From positions 310,001 to 374,000 of the forward strand of contig JAIXMF010000006.1 of the NCBI GenBank assembly GCA_025201365.1: a DNA stretch of 64,000 nt, in the 5' to 3' direction. Numbering within the stretch: the first letter of the stretch is position 1; the number at the start of each line of letters is the position of its first letter. Below the pieces are notes generated by a model. That model saw only the letters and a list, made by a program, of their open reading frames with translations, was not told the origin of the DNA and searched no databases. The DNA is from Syncephalis plumigaleata (Eukaryota > Zoopagomycota > Zoopagomycetes > Zoopagales > Piptocephalidaceae). Made by a program: the position numbers and the translations under genes. This document shows, one piece after another, positions 61,828 to 64,000 of the stretch.

Positions 61828-62367
61828 CAGTGTTTTTCCATCCAATTTGCGCATTTATCCTTTAACTTTTGCAATGTATTAATAAATAGATTCACACAAT
61901 TGTTAACACCATTATCACCATAGAAATGCCTATTGACACAGCATGATAATAATAACAATTCAGTATTCAGTAATGGATCCTATATTGATAGCGATAACTA
62001 TCATCATCAATTCTATAAGATAGACGATACAAGTGTACTAGTATAGTTGGATATTGCCATGTCATGTACTTACAAGTAGCTATTAATTATCGTGTATGGA
62101 ATCGGGATATGGCAGCATGTCTGAACTTCATTCAGATTATTCGCAGTGTTCGTAAGGAAAGGGTATTCCAACACAATTTCAACGAGGTGCCGTTCCTTCT
62201 AAGCGTTCAAAGAAAGAAGGGCAAGGACAACGGGGGTCCAAACAACGAAAATCAAATTAACCGTGGCGTTATCGCTGCCACACCACAAAATACGTAAGTG
62301 TTATTATAACTATTATTTATTCGTAACAACAAATGGCTAACTGCGCAAATTGGATGGAAAAAGTCTG
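61828..62367 (+). mobile_element. Miniature Fanzor-type DNA transposon, copy B
   Basis: A 540-bp element in TA duplications (61826-61827 and 62368-62369). The left terminus CAGTGTTTTTCCATCC and the inverted right terminus CAGACTTTTTCCATCC match over about 25-30 bp. It aligns with the reverse complement of copy A across its length. The shared right subterminal part is TATTTATTCGTAA ... GGCTAACTGCGCAAATTGG. It lacks the roughly 50-bp GC-rich insert of copy A. The copies differ by scattered substitutions, so they are not a recent tandem artefact but two old insertions about 39 kb apart in opposite orientation. Both sit in spacers between divergent gene pairs. Confidence 0.82.
62064..62260 (+). 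pseudogene. Fanzor/TnpB-like C-terminal RuvC-III remnant (copy B)
   Basis: Reads MYLQVAINYRVWNRDMAACL then NFIQIIRSVRKE. The same RDxxAxxN motif as copy A is present, with Asp15 at 62106-62108. The frame matching copy A continues from 62162 as GIPTQFQRGAVPSKRSKKEG and ends at TAA 62258-62260, one base out of register with the first part. The (G/R)xPxxFxRG ending is more canonical here than in copy A. RuvC-I, RuvC-II and zinc-ribbon parts are absent. Over 76 nt around the motif the two copies differ at only two sites. Confidence 0.7.
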
Positions 62368-62369
62368 TA

Positions 62370-63043
62370 AATGAATTCTTCCTCACGATAACATCATTAT
62401 CTCTGTTACTAATACCACAGTAATAATATAAATGATGACTACATGTTGCATGTCCTCTATTCTCGTTCTATATTTGCTGTAATATCCCCTTTTTGTCTCC
62501 TCTTATTGAAACTATCTGGTAGCAAGTATTTCTCCCCTTCTGTCTACTTATTATTCTTTAACAATAACAACAATAGCAGTAGCAGTAACAGCTACTATAG
62601 CATCGTCTACTCTTCTATAGTGACTATTTCTTTTTATCCAAAAAGCATACGCTTATCCGCTAGTATAAGGTCAATTCTTAGTGTAGCAGGTCTAGTCACT
62701 TCTTTCGTGTAAACTTGCATCTCTGCCATTGACTTTATTGTTACGCTTTTCCTATTATACTGTGCATACATTCTTACTTGTTCTGCTCGACCTGTGCAAG
62801 TGTATGCGTATTCTGGTTCAAGTAGTCACTGGCGTCAACAGAGGAGACACACTTGGTTTGTTCGCTTGTTTTGTTACGTCACTTTTTATCCAGTCGTTTT
62901 CCGCTTACTTCCTTCTTTTCTCTCTCTCTTTCTCTCTCTCTCTTTCTCTCTATTACAGTAGGTGGTATATCGTTCCTTCTCCTCTCCCCCCTATCTTATT
63001 CCAGTAATTGTATCGCTAGTTGAATTTATCCACTCCACTACCT
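62370..63043 (+). other. Promoter/leader of the last gene
   Basis: Pyrimidine-rich sequence, especially (TC)-rich at 62915-62950, ending directly before ATG 63044. No gene. Small frames at 62443-62712 and 62729-63007 are repeat-driven. Confidence 0.4.
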
Positions 63044-64000
63044 ATGGCGGAATCTACCGATAGTTTCAACTTGTTTGCCGAGACAACTCGCGATCGAAGC
63101 TGGTCCCTGCCAGATGAAGGTGCTCGCGAGCTAAAACGTACCTCCGGCGTGATAACGCCAGATGCTAAGGAATTCTGCACGAAAAAGTATAATTCCTATA
63201 AGCCGGAAGACTATTCCTCGGACGAGGATCCCGCAGGACGACGAGAAAAACGTAAAACTGCCCCACCATCCAGCGTATCGTCCGTGTCTATTTCACGCTC
63301 GTTGAATCAGGACACGCCTGCTACGGATACAATGGTGGATGTCTCGCAAAGGGTTAATGCATTACCGACTGCTATTGCGGATACCACTACTGTAACGACA
63401 CATTCATCCAATACGTCATCTGCATCAACTGCTCAAAATACGATCACGCCAGTAACAGCAACAGCAACAACGACAGCAGCAACGACAAATATCAATGCCA
63501 ATATTACTAAAGATATGATAGCACCAGTGGCGATTAGTGTTTATGAATCACAACGTCTATCGACATCATCGTTGGCAACCACTTCCAATATTGTTGATGA
63601 TACTGCAACCAAATTGACCAAGGATAATACAAGCTTATTCGAACACATCCCACATCACGATAATAGCGAACAACATGACGACAATGATGAAACAGCCTCG
63701 TGTACCAGTTCCACTCCCACTGAAATTGTAGATTACGACGAGCCAGATGCCGTTTCATCGTCGTCACACTCGGTAAGCACGCTTGACCGTGTTCGTCAGG
63801 TGGCTGACACCATTGCGGCTGCATTACGTCCCAAGCTATTCCCTGGTAAGTTAAGCTGGTTAGTTAGTTAGTTAGTTAGGTGATCGTTCTAGTAATTTCA
63901 CTAATCTACGCATCATCCTATCGATGTGTATATACACATACAAACAATCGATCCTATAATACCAGTATTTCATATTCGTGACTTTGCCTATCCAGACAAT
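63044..64000 (+). CDS. Unrecognised protein, N-terminal part (runs off window)
   Basis: ATG 63044 opens MAESTDSFNLFAETTRDRSW, then SLPDEGARELKRTSGVITPD and KYNSYKPEDYSSDEDPAGRR. A Thr/Ala/Ser-rich disordered stretch follows, an acidic His/Asp patch, and DRVRQVADTIAAALRPKLFP. A GTAAGT donor at about 63846 and an acceptor (ATAATACCAG, about 63963) join it to FHIRDFAYPDN at the window edge. The block PKLFP.FHIRDFAYPDN looks like the beginning of a conserved fungal domain, but I cannot name it. Upstream in-frame codons begin only with TTG, so the ATG is preferred. Confidence 0.6.

Overview
This is nuclear DNA of a fungus. Genes carry many short spliceosomal introns (about 50-100 bp, GT..AG, often GTAAGT donors), spacers are AT-rich and full of microsatellites, and the gene set is fungal: two SNG1/DUF3533 membrane proteins, an Mkk1/Pek1-type MAPKK, a STE3-like receptor, a Pho85-type cyclin, a CSC1/OSCA channel and glycogen debranching enzyme. 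Genes usually lost in yeasts (elongin C, CLPTM1-like, Misato/DML1, MOZART1, probably SAAL1-like) point to an early-diverging lineage, perhaps Zoopagomycota. That placement is inference.

Layout. 1-837 (-): glutamine amidotransferase, cut by the window edge. 978-2012 (+): small coiled-coil protein. 2168-2569 (-): secreted Gly/Tyr/His-rich protein. 3269-3797 (-): elongin C. 4063-5300 (+): SMAP/Age2-type ArfGAP. 5973-7616 and 8133-9712 (+): tandem SNG1 paralogues. 10186-11542 (-): MAPKK. 13495-15612 (+): unrecognised disordered protein. 16177-17645 (-): STE3-like receptor. 19320-20208 (-): ribosomal protein eL37. 20507-22430 (-): CLPTM1-like. 24371-28788 (+): CSC1/OSCA channel. 29374-34808 (+): glycogen debranching enzyme. 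34987-37198 (-): caprin-like RGG protein. 37516-39943 (-): Misato. 40082-40432 (+): MOZART1. 40664-41348 (+): Cks1. 41772-42863 (+): SAAL1-like. 45768-49858 (+): Pho85-type cyclin with a 2.5-kb intron. 51409-53649 (-): homeobox protein. 58201-61688 (-): MCM5. 63044-64000 (+): start of an unrecognised gene.

The most striking elements are two copies of one small DNA transposon, at 22781-23367 and 61828-62367, in opposite orientation. Each has matching terminal inverted repeats starting CAG, a TA target duplication, and the C-terminal RuvC-III tail (WNRDMAACLN) of a Fanzor/TnpB-like RNA-guided nuclease. They look like miniature, nuclease-dead Fanzor elements. One carries a strong GC-rich hairpin between the reading frame and the element end, where the guide (omega) RNA of such systems is encoded.

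A second pattern runs through the window. In most conserved genes the frame is interrupted by the apparent loss of a single base, often in a short homopolymer, after which the family sequence resumes in the -1 frame. Residual deletion errors in a draft assembly explain this best. Coordinates below span such breaks, and several starts or splice junctions are uncertain because of them. I saw no rRNA, tRNA, CRISPR array or virus-like element.
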